Positions 42,156 through 50,732 of a stretch of 60,899 bases of DNA are shown here, one piece after another. The notes under the pieces were generated by a model. It was not told where the DNA came from. It saw nothing but the letters and a program-made list of their open reading frames with translations, and did no database searches. The position numbers and the translations under genes were made by a program. This DNA comes from Catenulispora rubra (GTDB taxonomy: Bacteria; Actinomycetota; Actinomycetes; Streptomycetales; Catenulisporaceae). The stretch lies in assembly GCF_015356825.1 (NCBI RefSeq), contig NZ_JAACYW010000035.1:1-60899 (forward strand), given 5' to 3'. The stretch's first letter is position 1; each line of letters opens with the position of its first letter.

Positions 42156-43853
42156 TCAGCGGATGGTGACCGGGATCTGCACGGTCGTCTCGTCCACGTC
42201 GTCGGTGCGTACCGTGACGGCCAGCCGCCAGGTGCCGGACAGCGGCAGCGAGGCATTGCCGATCAGGTGGCCGGCGCCAGCGTTGCGCAGCGTCACCGGC
42301 AGCGGGCCCACGGCGCGGGAGGCGAGCGTGAAGGACGCCTGGACTTGCAGCACCTGCTCCTGCTTGCCGGTGGGGCCGAGGGTGTAGAGGTGGATGGTGT
42401 CGGCGCCGGTCTTCGCCGGGTCGACGGTCACCTGGACGGTGCCGGTCCCGCCGGGGCCGCCGGTGTTGAACGCGGCCGAGCCGCTGACCGGTCCGGCGGA
42501 GGCCGCGTGAGCGGTGCGCGCCGGCGGGGCGTTGACCAGTGCCGCGGTCAGTGCGAGCACACAGATCCCCACGCTGACCTCGCCGGCTACGGAACGCCGC
42601 AGCCTGGAGATCGCGGCGCGGTCGGTGGTCCCCGGATTTCGGTCCTCGCGGTGTCGGGCGATCCAGGTCCGCGCCAGATAGCCCAAGCCGATCAGCAAGG
42701 CGACGCCGAGCAGCTTGAGCAACAGCAACTTCCCGTACGAGGTACCTGTCAGCGCCGACAGCGAGCCGACCTGCCGCCAGCTTTGATACGTGCCGGTCCC
42801 CACGAGGACGATCACGCAGGACAGCGCGACCGGCGAGAACCGGCGTACCATCTCGGCCCGCTCGCCCGGCGTCCCCTGTCCGCCGCGGCGCAGGACGATC
42901 GCGGCCAGCATGGTCAGGCCGCCGAGCCAGACCGCCATCGCACACAGGTGGGTGATGTCGACCGGAATCGCGAGGGCCACCTGGATGCCGGTGTCGGAGT
43001 GTCCGGAGACGGCCCACGTCGCGGCGATTCCCACGGTCAGGACGACGCCTACTGCGGCTGCCAGCTTCCGGGCCCGCCGGGAGGCACCCTGAAGACGGGC
43101 GAAAAGCCAGGCCAGCAAAGCGGCGGCGAGGGCTAGCAGAACCAGTCGGATCCACAGCGCCTCGCCGAGGCGCGTCGACAAGGTCGTGCGCAGCACGCCG
43201 GTGTCCAGCGCGCGGCCGATCCCGAAGCCGGCGCCATAGGGGCCCTGGAGAACCAGCACGCCGGCGGTGGCTACGGCGAGTCCGCTCCACGCCGACGCCA
43301 ACAGGATCCGCACCGCCTTGGTGCGCGCGCCCTTGGGCCACCAGGCGAACACGAACAGCGCCGCGCCGACCAGGATTGCGAAGGAGGCGTAGGCCACGAA
43401 GCGTGCCACTGCGTAGAGCGCGCCGACCGTCTTGCTGCCGGAGGAATTCAGGGTCGAGGAGTTCACCGTGGAGGCGGAGGCTTGGCCGATGTTGAAGGTG
43501 AAGGCTCCCTGCACCGGATGGGAGTCCGCGGAGATGACCCGCCACGACACGGTGTACGTGCCTTGATTCAGCCCGGACGCCACGTTGACGGCGACCTCGT
43601 CGGCATGGCCGGTCGGATGCGTGGGGCTGCCCTCGTCGACTCGGGCACCGGACGGCGCGAAGACGCGCAGCGCGCCGAACTGCAGGGCCACCGGCTCGTC
43701 GAAGGTTACTGACACCTGGTGCGGGGGCGCGGCGACGGTCTGCCCGTCGCCGGGCGAGGTCGCGACGACGGTGGCGTGGGCGAACGCGGCCTGCGCCGTC
43801 AGCACGATCAGGCAGATGACCAGGGCCGGGAGGACCAGCAGCCGACGGAGCAC
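42156..43853 (-). CDS. CopC-CopD-YtkA fusion copper protein
   Basis: A 565-residue protein. A signal peptide ends at FAHATV, giving an N-terminal His as in CopC. The CopC domain (about 26-125) has HATVVATSPGDGQTV and SWRVISADSHPVQGAFTF with the second copper-ligand region. CopD follows with eight hydrophobic helices (about 145-440; DITHLCAMAVWLGGLTMLAA). The C-terminal 110 residues form an outer beta domain like YtkA/FixH (TVQVTVDPAKTGADTIHLYT). It should bind copper outside and pass it to or across the membrane. It sits 10 bases after the YcnI gene in the operon. Confidence 0.9.
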   Translation of the reverse strand: MLRRLLVLPALVICLIVLTAQAAFAHATVVATSPGDGQTVAAPPHQVSVTFDEPVALQFGALRVFAPSGARVDEGSPTHPTGHADEVAVNVASGLNQGTYTVSWRVISADSHPVQGAFTFNIGQASASTVNSSTLNSSGSKTVGALYAVARFVAYASFAILVGAALFVFAWWPKGARTKAVRILLASAWSGLAVATAGVLVLQGPYGAGFGIGRALDTGVLRTTLSTRLGEALWIRLVLLALAAALLAWLFARLQGASRRARKLAAAVGVVLTVGIAATWAVSGHSDTGIQVALAIPVDITHLCAMAVWLGGLTMLAAIVLRRGGQGTPGERAEMVRRFSPVALSCVIVLVGTGTYQSWRQVGSLSALTGTSYGKLLLLKLLGVALLIGLGYLARTWIARHREDRNPGTTDRAAISRLRRSVAGEVSVGICVLALTAALVNAPPARTAHAASAGPVSGSAAFNTGGPGGTGTVQVTVDPAKTGADTIHLYTLGPTGKQEQVLQVQASFTLASRAVGPLPVTLRNAGAGHLIGNASLPLSGTWRLAVTVRTDDVDETTVQIPVTIR

Positions 43854-43863
43854 AGGGACCGCC

Positions 43864-44481
43864 TCAGTCCGAGGGGGTGGGTGGGGGAGCGGAGTCGGAG
43901 GACTTGCGGCGGGCCTTGGACATGCCGAACGCGCCGACAGCCAGACCGGCCACGCCGACCCCGATGCCCACGCCGCCGATGCCGCCCAGCGTTTGTGCGC
44001 CGGTGGTGCCGGAGCCAGTACTGGGGCTGGTCAGAACAAGCAGGGGAGCCGGGTGGTCGGGTGCGGGCTGGCCGGCCTGGGCCAGATTGATCCAGCGCAC
44101 GACATCGCCGTTGGTGTAGGTCTGTACGGCCTTGAACACGAGTTGTTTCGTGTCGTCGGGCAGCTTGCCGAGCATGACATGGAAGCCCTGGTACTGCCCC
44201 GGCGCCAGCGCGCCGCCGCTCCAGGTGAGTTCCGAGACGACCTGTGTGACCGTGCCGTCGGTGGGGAAGACGACCTCCAGCTTCGTGGTGTTCGCCGCGG
44301 CTTCCTCGTTCGGGACGCGGAAGGTCAGCTCGACGTCGCTGCCGCCTTTGGCTGTGGTGTCCGGACCAATGGTGACGTGCGCGGAGGCCAGGCCGGCGGA
44401 GGTGAAGACGAACAGTGCCGTGCCGGCGAGGACGGTTGCCAGCGGCTTTCTAGATCGCGAGGATCTCTGATGACCCAACAT
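43864..44481 (-). CDS. YcnI-family (DUF1775) copper-binding membrane protein
   Basis: A 205-residue protein. After a signal peptide (LATVLAGTALFVFTSAGLAS) the mature part begins AHVTIGPDTTAKGGSDVELT, giving a His near the new N terminus as in B. subtilis YcnI. FRVPNEE, KLEVVFPTD, a Trp (ELTWSGG) and LPDDTKQLVFKAVQTYTNGD follow the DUF1775 pattern. A C-terminal Gly-rich helix with a basic tail (SKARRKSS) anchors it. It overlaps the upstream membrane protein gene by one base (TGATG) and lies before CopC-CopD, the usual partner. Confidence 0.9.
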   Translation of the reverse strand: MLGHQRSSRSRKPLATVLAGTALFVFTSAGLASAHVTIGPDTTAKGGSDVELTFRVPNEEAAANTTKLEVVFPTDGTVTQVVSELTWSGGALAPGQYQGFHVMLGKLPDDTKQLVFKAVQTYTNGDVVRWINLAQAGQPAPDHPAPLLVLTSPSTGSGTTGAQTLGGIGGVGIGVGVAGLAVGAFGMSKARRKSSDSAPPPTPSD

Positions 44482-44882
44482 CACGGTTCTCCTTTCCGTT
44501 TCCGCATGACCAGAGGCGTCAGAGCTACTACGGCGGCACCTTGGCCGATCAGGGCCCAGACTTTGTCGGCGTACCAAAGCGGCTCGTACATGTTGGGCAG
44601 CGGCCCGATGGCGCCGGGATTCGCGTAGCGGTAGAACAGGATCGCCGCCAGGCCCGCGGCCGCGGTCAGCCAGGCGAACGCGTCTCCGGCGCGGCGCCGC
44701 CACAGCACGACCAGCACCGCTGCGACGATCGCGGCTCCCGCCTCGATGCGGAACAGCGTGCCCTGGCTGACGACGGATGAGCTGATCGGGTCGTAGCGGT
44801 GCGCCAGCTTCAGGTGGATATAGGCGTCCACCGCGAGGCCGGCGGCCGCGACGGTTCGCAGGGCGACAGGGATGACCGTCAT
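44481..44882 (-). CDS. Four-helix membrane protein of unknown function
   Basis: A 133-residue protein with four hydrophobic helices (VAAAGLAVDAYIHLKLA, AIVAAVLVVLW, WLTAAAGLAAILFYRYA, ALIGQGAAVVALTPLV). The first includes a conserved-looking acidic/His pair (DAYIHLKLAHRYD). It lies between the cupredoxin and YcnI genes, overlapping the latter, which suggests a role in copper handling, but no metal motif is certain. This is a common actinobacterial membrane protein type of unknown function. Confidence 0.75.
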   Translation of the reverse strand: MTVIPVALRTVAAAGLAVDAYIHLKLAHRYDPISSSVVSQGTLFRIEAGAAIVAAVLVVLWRRRAGDAFAWLTAAAGLAAILFYRYANPGAIGPLPNMYEPLWYADKVWALIGQGAAVVALTPLVMRKRKGEP

Positions 44883-44892
44883 CAGGGGCCTC

Positions 44893-45312
44893 CTATCCGA
44901 CCGTCAGGGTGCCGTGCATTGAGGCGTGGATGGTGCAGACGTACGGGTACGCGCCGGGAGTGGTCGGGGCGGTGATCGTCGCCGACTTGCCGGGGTTGAG
45001 GGCGCCGGTGTCGAAGGCGGCGCCGGAGCCGGCCGTCAGAGTGTGGGTCACGGAGTCGTGGTTGACGACGGTGATGGTCTGCCCGGGACGCACGGTGAGG
45101 TTCGCCGGGCTGAACGCGAAGTTGTCGATGACGATCTGCGCGGCGGCCGTTGTCGTCGGTGCTGTGCTCGGGGTGGTAGCCGGTGCAGTGCTCGGCGCCG
45201 TCGCGGGCGGCGAGCTGCTCTTGCTGCTCGTCGTCGACGAACAGCCCGCAGCCGCGAGGATCACCGCGGCGGCCGGGACCGCGACGCGTCGCAGGGTTCT
45301 GGTTCTGGTCAT
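44893..45312 (-). CDS. Cupredoxin lipoprotein (plastocyanin-like)
   Basis: A 139-residue lipoprotein. The lipobox is LAAAGC (Cys near 24), followed by a Ser/Thr/Pro/Ala linker (about 25-55). The domain at 58-139 starts IVIDNFAFSPANLTVRPGQT. The type 1 copper ligands are visible: His in SVTHTLTAG, then Cys, His and Met in YVCTIHASMHG. It binds copper at the outer membrane surface and could pass it to YcnI or CopC. It is placed ten bases before the four-helix membrane protein gene. Confidence 0.9.
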   Translation of the reverse strand: MTRTRTLRRVAVPAAAVILAAAGCSSTTSSKSSSPPATAPSTAPATTPSTAPTTTAAAQIVIDNFAFSPANLTVRPGQTITVVNHDSVTHTLTAGSGAAFDTGALNPGKSATITAPTTPGAYPYVCTIHASMHGTLTVG

Positions 45313-45325
45313 GGCGCTTTCCCTT

Positions 45326-45892
45326 CTACTTGCCGGTCCAGCAGCCGAGGATGTCGGTGGTTACCTCGTAGGCCACGTCGGCGCGGCTGAGCTTGCTCGC
45401 GCCGGACGTCGCCGGCAGGCCGGTGGCGTCGACGTGCAGGGTCTTGTCGTCCTTCAGGACGACCACGTTCCCGGCGGCGTTCTGGAAGCCGGGGTTCCCA
45501 AGGCCCTCGCTGCCGGTGAGCGGCGTGGTGGAGCCCAGTTGGTGCTGGAGCGCGGAGAGGTAGGTGTTCGCGGACGCTGCGTCCGGCGATTCCTTCACCG
45601 ACAGCACCAATGTGCCGGAGCCGAGGTGATAGGTGCAGGTGTAGAGGTGGTCGGTCCAGGTGGCTGTGGTGGTCGGGGCCGGTGTGGCGGCCAGGATCGT
45701 CTCCACGGCGTTCTGGATCTCTGTGTCGCAGACCATCAGCGCGGACGCGGACGGGCCGACCGGTGTTGAAGCAGTGGACGACGTGCTGGGAGCGGGTGCG
45801 GCCGGGGCAGCCGGGCCGGCGGCCTTCGCCGACGCGCAGCCGGCCATCGCGGCCGTCACGGCGACGGCGGCGAGGAGTCTCAGTGCCCTCAT
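45326..45892 (-). CDS. Lipoprotein of unknown function
   Basis: A 188-residue protein with signal LLAAVAVTAAMAGC (lipobox AAMAGC), a Pro/Ala/Ser linker, and a domain with three Cys (VCDTEIQNAVETILAATPAP, LYTCTYHLG, ILGCWTGK) that may form a disulfide. The fold looks like a DUF3558-type or sensor-like lipoprotein domain but I cannot name it. It lies 13 bases before the cupredoxin gene and 19 after the sortase gene. Confidence 0.72.
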   Translation of the reverse strand: MRALRLLAAVAVTAAMAGCASAKAAGPAAPAAPAPSTSSTASTPVGPSASALMVCDTEIQNAVETILAATPAPTTTATWTDHLYTCTYHLGSGTLVLSVKESPDAASANTYLSALQHQLGSTTPLTGSEGLGNPGFQNAAGNVVVLKDDKTLHVDATGLPATSGASKLSRADVAYEVTTDILGCWTGK

Positions 45893-45911
45893 GATGTCCT
45901 CCTCCCTCCGG

Positions 45912-46613
45912 TCAGGCCGGGTGGGTCCCGGTCAGGGTGGCGTAGACGACGATGTCGTCCAGGTAGTGCTGGTTCTCGAACGGTCCGGCGCAGGTGATCA
46001 GCCGGAGCTGCGGGTTCGTGGTGTTGCCGTAGACGGTCAGGGTCGGGAACGAGCTCTTGGCGTACTTGTTCACGCCGTCGATCCGGAACACGGCCACGGT
46101 GTGGTCGCTGCGCGTGACGTCGACGGTCTCGCCGGGCCGCAGCGCGCCCAGGTTGTAGAAGACGCCCTCGGCGCCGGTGGTGCCGTCGATGTGGCCGACG
46201 ATGACCGCCGGTCCCACCTGGCCCGGAGTCGGGGAGTAGCGGTACCAGCCCGGGACTTCGGGCTCGGTCAGCGGCGGGGTCTGGATGGTGCCGTCGGAGT
46301 TCTGGCCGAGTTGGATCAGCGTGTGGTTCACGCCGATCTCCGGGATGCTGATCGCGGTCGGCGTGGCTGCCGGGGCCGGCGGCTTCTGGGGCGTCGTCGG
46401 TGTCACCGAAGGCGGCGTCGTCGACGGCGGCACAGTGGGCGTTGTCGACACGCTGGAGGCCGGCAGCGCGGCCGAAGCCGGCGGCTGCGGCGGATGGTGC
46501 TGCGCGGACAGCCCCACGACCAGCGTCCCCACCGAAGCCAGCAGGAGGACGGCGGCCGCCGACGCCGGCAGACGCCGGCGGCCACTACCGATCAGCCTTG
46601 TCAGCCAGGACAT
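45912..46613 (-). CDS. Class F sortase
   Basis: A 233-residue protein with one N-terminal helix (about 18-36), a long Pro/Thr-rich linker (to about 85) and a sortase domain (ISIPEIGVNHTLIQLGQNSD onward). The catalytic His is in VIVGHIDG and the catalytic Cys in LRLITCAGPF, the class F pattern. The Arg expected near the end is not obvious. Class F sortases attach secreted proteins to the wall. The preceding gene encodes a protein with a C-terminal sorting-like signal, a likely substrate. Confidence 0.9.
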   Translation of the reverse strand: MSWLTRLIGSGRRRLPASAAAVLLLASVGTLVVGLSAQHHPPQPPASAALPASSVSTTPTVPPSTTPPSVTPTTPQKPPAPAATPTAISIPEIGVNHTLIQLGQNSDGTIQTPPLTEPEVPGWYRYSPTPGQVGPAVIVGHIDGTTGAEGVFYNLGALRPGETVDVTRSDHTVAVFRIDGVNKYAKSSFPTLTVYGNTTNPQLRLITCAGPFENQHYLDDIVVYATLTGTHPA

Positions 46614-46619
46614 GACTGC

Positions 46620-47417
46620 CTACTTCTGGCCGGCGTTCCGGCGCCGCAGGTACAACGCGCCACCGGCGGTGGCCGCCAGGCCCGCGCTCGTGGCGAACAT
46701 CCACGGCTGCTGCAGACCCGAGGTCCCGCCGCCGCCGGTGTTCACCCCGCCGCCGGGCACCGAAGACATCTGCGACACCTGGAGCGGGCCGCACAGCGCC
46801 GGCGAGGTCGCGGCCAGCGGCAGCGACGGAACCAGGTCGCTGGGCTCGGCCTGCGCCTGGGCGCTGAGCGTCGTCGGGTCCAGGCCGTGGACCACGATCA
46901 CGGCCTTGCCGGCCTCGATCGAGGACACGGTCGCCGAGTCCAGGGTGACGGTGCGCGAGTAGCTGTACGACCCGCCGGACGGCGCGATCTTCACGTCGGT
47001 GCCGGCCGCCGGGCTGGTGTCCCCGCTGACGCTCAGCGTGGTACCGATCCCGCCGTAGAACGAGGCGCCCTCGGTGGTGCTGACCACGCCGTCGCCGTTC
47101 TTGTCGGCCGCGGCGGTCGGGCAGGTGCCGGCCGCACCGATGTGGATGTGCTGGACGTGCGGATAGGCCGCGCCCATGAAGGTCGTGGCCAGCCCCTGCA
47201 CGTTCTCGGTGACGACCGCCTGGTCACCGTTCAGCTGAAGCATCAGCGTCCCGGAGCCGGTGGCGTGGTTCAGCGGGTTCAGCGTCGCCATGTAGGTGGC
47301 GGTGCCGGACGTCTGCGCACTGGCCGTCGATGCGGTGAAGGCCAGCGGAAACGCCAGCAGGGCCGCGGGGGCGGCGGCCAGCGCCAGGATCCTGGTCGTT
47401 CGTTTCGGGTGCGTCAT
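46620..47417 (-). CDS. CHRD-domain surface protein with sorting-like C terminus
   Basis: A 265-residue protein with a Sec signal (cut after ASA, residue 34). A CHRD domain follows (TATYMATLNPLNHATGSGTL ... VQHIHIGAAGTCP), with a calcium-loop-like block DKNGDGVVST in it. The C terminus shows PGGGVNTGGGGTSG, a hydrophobic helix (MFATSAGLAATAGGALYL) and RRRNAGQK. This is the order of a cell-wall sorting signal, with an NTGGG-type motif in place of LPxTG. It is the first gene of the minus-strand operon, seven bases before the class F sortase. 47418-47629 is the divergent promoter region. Confidence 0.82.
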   Translation of the reverse strand: MTHPKRTTRILALAAAPAALLAFPLAFTASTASAQTSGTATYMATLNPLNHATGSGTLMLQLNGDQAVVTENVQGLATTFMGAAYPHVQHIHIGAAGTCPTAAADKNGDGVVSTTEGASFYGGIGTTLSVSGDTSPAAGTDVKIAPSGGSYSYSRTVTLDSATVSSIEAGKAVIVVHGLDPTTLSAQAQAEPSDLVPSLPLAATSPALCGPLQVSQMSSVPGGGVNTGGGGTSGLQQPWMFATSAGLAATAGGALYLRRRNAGQK

Positions 47418-47629
47418 CGTGCTCTCCTCCAGCTAGCGGTTCAGCTCCGGATGACGTCTCTGATCTGCGGGTGGGCGATCCGCCCACGAGGAACAGGGAC
47501 TGAAGGACGATGTGCGTCGGGTCTGGGAGCGCATCGGCTCGACCTTCAGGGGGTGATTCGGAGCGGTCGGCCCGTCGGATTGGTGGAAGATATGTCCGGA
47601 ATACGCCTTTTCTTCAAAGCAGGAGTATG

Positions 47630-48169
47630 ATGGGGGCCATCCGAGGAAGCGTTTTCGCACTAACATCCGCGCTGGTGTCGCCCCTGGGTGAGGAGAGGTC
47701 CGCTCGCGGACCGGATCGGCGGCCTTCCGTGACGCTTCCCACGATCATCGCTCCACCTCTCCGAGGCGACGCCTCCGGTGCCCCGCTGCTGCCGCGGCTG
47801 GTCCTGGAACCGACCCTGTCGCAGACCGGGGCGTTCGACGGCGCCTGGTGGCCGCGCTCGAACGACGTCATGGCCGAGCTGCCGGACCTGATCACGGCGC
47901 TGACCGCGCATCTGGGCCGGATCGTGCGAGTGGGACTCGACGCCGACGCCTGGGACGACGTCCCGCGCAGCGTCACCGTCGACGGCCAGGTGATCAGGAT
48001 CAGCTGGTTCCCGGGCAGCGATCGGACCATCAGCCTCAGCCTGGGCTTCCAGAACCACTTCCTCCTCTTGGTCGTCCCGCCGGAGACCGGCCTCGGAACG
48101 GCGCGGACCGCCATGGCCGGGGCCGCCGGGCGCGACAACAACGCGACCGCCGCCGAACTCCTGCCGTGA
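47630..48169 (+). CDS. DUF5994 family protein
   Basis: A 179-residue soluble protein. ATG 47630 has AGGAG at 47621-47625; an ATG three bases earlier is too close to it. The block LLPRLVLEPTLSQTGAFDGA, then WWPRSNDVMAELPDLI and DAWDDVPRSVTVDGQVIRIS, matches the actinobacterial DUF5994 family of unknown function. It ends in GFQNHFLLLVVPPETG and a degenerate Ala-rich tail. It is divergent from the CHRD/sortase operon. Confidence 0.85.
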   Translation: MGAIRGSVFALTSALVSPLGEERSARGPDRRPSVTLPTIIAPPLRGDASGAPLLPRLVLEPTLSQTGAFDGAWWPRSNDVMAELPDLITALTAHLGRIVRVGLDADAWDDVPRSVTVDGQVIRISWFPGSDRTISLSLGFQNHFLLLVVPPETGLGTARTAMAGAAGRDNNATAAELLP

Positions 48170-48190
48170 CGGCGCGGCCATGACGCCGCG

Positions 48191-48228
48191 GCCATGTCAG
48201 CGAAGCCATGTCAGCGAAGCCATGACAG
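48191..48228. repeat. Short tandem repeat (14-base unit)
   Basis: GCCATGTCAGCGAA occurs at 48191 and 48205 with a partial third copy at 48219. Similar GGCCATGAC/GGCCGTGAC units flank it (48176-48250). The remaining gene-free DNA to 48552 shows no convincing gene; it should hold the promoter of the glycosyltransferase operon. Confidence 0.6.
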
Positions 48229-48552
48229 TCCGGCCGTGACAGCGCGGCCGGTGCTCGCCCCGGCAGCTGAATCCGGGCTCTTATAAGGCCCCGGTACAGC
48301 CCCGTCACAGCCCGGGAAGCATCGCGCGCCGGCTCCCCACAAGCGAACCGGCTGGTACTGTCGACAGTGACACCGTCGTCCAGTGACGGTGCAGCCCACC
48401 GGCACAGCGCAGCCACCTGCTCCGCGTCTTGGTCACCGGTCAGGGTCGTGGTCGCCCAGACATAGCGCGTCCGCTTGGAATTGCTTTTTCCGCGAGCAGC
48501 CGCGATACCGCCTGCCCGCCTTCCGGCCGATCGACGAAGTGAGGGCTCCGCC

Positions 48553-49719
48553 ATGACCAGCTTCGGCTTTCTGAGCACCTACCCGCCCACCCGGTGCGGC
48601 CTGGCGACGTTCAGCGCGGCCCTGCTGCGTCACCTGACCGGCCAGGACTCCGGCGACAAGGCCGGTGTGGTCCGGGTCGTCGACGCCGTCCAGCCGGCCG
48701 TCTACCCCGATGTGGTCGCGCAGCTGGTCAACGGCTCGCCAACCGGTCCGGCCACGGCCGCGGCGGTGCTGAACCGCTGCGATGTCGCCGTCGTCCAGCA
48801 CGAATACGGGATCTACGGCGGCCGGGACGGCGAGGACGTGCTGCGGGTCCTGGCGGAGACGACCAAACCGGTGATCGTGGTCCTGCACACCGTCCTGGCC
48901 GCGCCGACCGCGCACCAGCGCCAGGTCCTGGAGCGGGTCGCCGACGCCGCCGCGGCGGTCGTGGTGATGTCCCGGACCGCCGCCGACCGGCTGCGCGAGG
49001 GCTACCTCGTCGACGCCGCCAAGATCTCGGTCATCCCGCACGGCGCCTACAGCAGCCGGCGCATGTCGCCGCTCGCGTCCCACAACCCGTTCGCCCCGCC
49101 GGCGCCGGTCGCCCCGCCGCGCCGCCCGGTCATCCTCAGCTGGGGCCTGCTCGGTCCGGGCAAGGGCATCGAGTGGGCGATCGAGGCCTTCGCCGGGCTC
49201 GGCGACCTGGATCCGGCGCCGCGCTACGTGATCGCCGGGCAGACGCATCCCAAGGTTCTGGCACGCGAAGGCGAGGCCTACCGCGACTCTCTGCGGACCC
49301 GCGCCGAAGAGCTCGGCGTCTCAGCCGATGTCGAATTCGATCCCGAATTCCGCAACCCCGAAGTCCTGATGGATCTCGTGCGCAGCGCCGACGCCGTCCT
49401 CCTGCCCTACGACTCCACCGAGCAGGCGACCTCCGGCGTGCTCATCGAGGCGGTCGCCGCCGGCCGGCCGATCGTCGCGACCCGCTTCCCGCACGCTGAG
49501 GAACTGCTCGCCGACGGCGCCGGGCTGCTGGTACCGCACCGCGATGTCCCGGCCATGACCGAGGCGCTGCGCAAGGTGCTGACCCAGCCGGCCCTGGCCG
49601 AGTCCATGACGCAGGCCTGTGCCCGCCTCGCCCCGGATCTGGCCTGGTCGTCCGTCGCGGACGCCTACCGTGCCCTGGCCGAGTCGTTGCTCGAGGCCTC
49701 GGTCACGGCCGCGGCATGA
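48553..49719 (+). CDS. GT4-family glycosyltransferase
   Basis: A 388-residue GT-B enzyme starting MTSFGFLSTYPPTRCGLATF after GAGGG. The N-terminal half has VAVVQHEYGIYGGRDGEDVL. The C-terminal half has the donor-binding blocks ILSWGLLGPGKGIEWAIEAF, YVIAGQTHPKVL and EQATSGVLIEAVAAGRPIVA, with the conserved Glu. The donor and acceptor sugars are unknown. It overlaps the next gene by four bases (ATGA), opening a three-gene operon. Confidence 0.9.
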   Translation: MTSFGFLSTYPPTRCGLATFSAALLRHLTGQDSGDKAGVVRVVDAVQPAVYPDVVAQLVNGSPTGPATAAAVLNRCDVAVVQHEYGIYGGRDGEDVLRVLAETTKPVIVVLHTVLAAPTAHQRQVLERVADAAAAVVVMSRTAADRLREGYLVDAAKISVIPHGAYSSRRMSPLASHNPFAPPAPVAPPRRPVILSWGLLGPGKGIEWAIEAFAGLGDLDPAPRYVIAGQTHPKVLAREGEAYRDSLRTRAEELGVSADVEFDPEFRNPEVLMDLVRSADAVLLPYDSTEQATSGVLIEAVAAGRPIVATRFPHAEELLADGAGLLVPHRDVPAMTEALRKVLTQPALAESMTQACARLAPDLAWSSVADAYRALAESLLEASVTAAA

Positions 49720-50732
49720 AACCCGAGATCTCGTTCGCCCACCTGCGCCGGCTCAGCGACGACACCGGCCTGTTCGAGCACGCCCGTGGCGCCGTGCCGC
49801 GCCGGGAGCACGGATACTGTCTCGACGACGTCGCCCGCGGCCTGCTCGTCATCTGCCGCGAACCGGAACCGGACGCCGATCTGATCGCCCTCGCCGAGAC
49901 CTACCTGGCCTTCGTCGCCCACGCTCAGGACCCTGACGGTGCCTTCCACAACCGGCTCGGCCTCGACCGGCTCTGGCACGACGAACCCGGCGTGGGCGAC
50001 TGGTGGGGACGTGCGCTGTGGGGTCTGGGCACCGCCGCGGTCCGTGGCCCGGCGCCGTGGATCCGCAGCGCGGCGCTGGAGATGTTCGACAGCAGCGCGG
50101 TCCTGCGCTCGCCCTGGTCGCGCAGTAACACGTTCGCAGCGCTGGGCGCGGCGGAGATCCTGGCCACCGATCCAGCGCACGCGATCGCGCGGGACCTGCT
50201 CGCCGACGCCGCCGAACTCATCGGAGCACCACGGCCCGATCCCGCGTGGCCCTGGCCCGAGCCGTGGCTCAGCTACGCGAACGCCGCCCCCGCCGAGGTC
50301 CTGATCGCCGCCGGCCACCTGCTGGACGACGAGCGCCTGCTCACCGACGGCCTGACCCTGCTGGGCTGGCTGCTGGAGGAGCAGACGCGCGACGGACACC
50401 TGTCCCTGACCCCGGCCGGCGGCCACGGCCGGGGCTGGACCGGCCCCGGCTTCGACCAGCAGCCGATCGAGGCCGCCGCGCTGGCCGACGCCTGCGCCCG
50501 GGCCCTGGCCGTCACCGGCGCCGACCGCTGGGAGGCGGGCCTGGCCTCGGCGATGGCCTGGTTCCTGGGGATGAACGACTCGGGCGTCCCGCTCGCCGAC
50601 GAGGCCACCGGCGGCTGCTGCGACGGCCTGGAGCGCGACGGGCGCAACGAGAACCAGGGCGCGGAATCGACGCTCGCGCTGATCTCCACTTTCCAACAGG
50701 GTCGAAAACCATCGAAGGGGCATTTTGCGTAA
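49716..50732 (+). CDS. Alpha/alpha-toroid protein linked to glycosyltransferase
   Basis: A 338-residue soluble helical protein starting MKPEISFAHLRRLSDDTGLF. Repeated helical hairpins with DDVARGLLVICREPEPDADL, GDWWGRALWGLGTAAV, WPWPEPWLSYANAAPAEVLI and GGCCDGLERDGRNENQGAES give a toroid like N-acylglucosamine epimerases or some glycosidases. Similar proteins are often annotated loosely as glycosyltransferases and lie beside GT4 genes or GH130 phosphorylases. Acidic and Trp residues are plentiful, so sugar binding is likely. It overlaps its neighbours on both sides. Confidence 0.8.
   Translation: MKPEISFAHLRRLSDDTGLFEHARGAVPRREHGYCLDDVARGLLVICREPEPDADLIALAETYLAFVAHAQDPDGAFHNRLGLDRLWHDEPGVGDWWGRALWGLGTAAVRGPAPWIRSAALEMFDSSAVLRSPWSRSNTFAALGAAEILATDPAHAIARDLLADAAELIGAPRPDPAWPWPEPWLSYANAAPAEVLIAAGHLLDDERLLTDGLTLLGWLLEEQTRDGHLSLTPAGGHGRGWTGPGFDQQPIEAAALADACARALAVTGADRWEAGLASAMAWFLGMNDSGVPLADEATGGCCDGLERDGRNENQGAESTLALISTFQQGRKPSKGHFA

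Noticed and set aside
48191..48228. Short tandem repeats considered as a CRISPR-like array.
   Set aside because: Units are 14 bases with no spacers, and no cas genes are present.
48250..48490. Minus-strand stretch with a protein-like look (TRYVWATTTLTGDQDAEQVA, then LCRWAAPSLDDG) upstream of the GT4 gene.
   Set aside because: The codon third positions are less GC-biased than in real genes here, no start with a ribosome site is present, and the frame runs on into repeat DNA.
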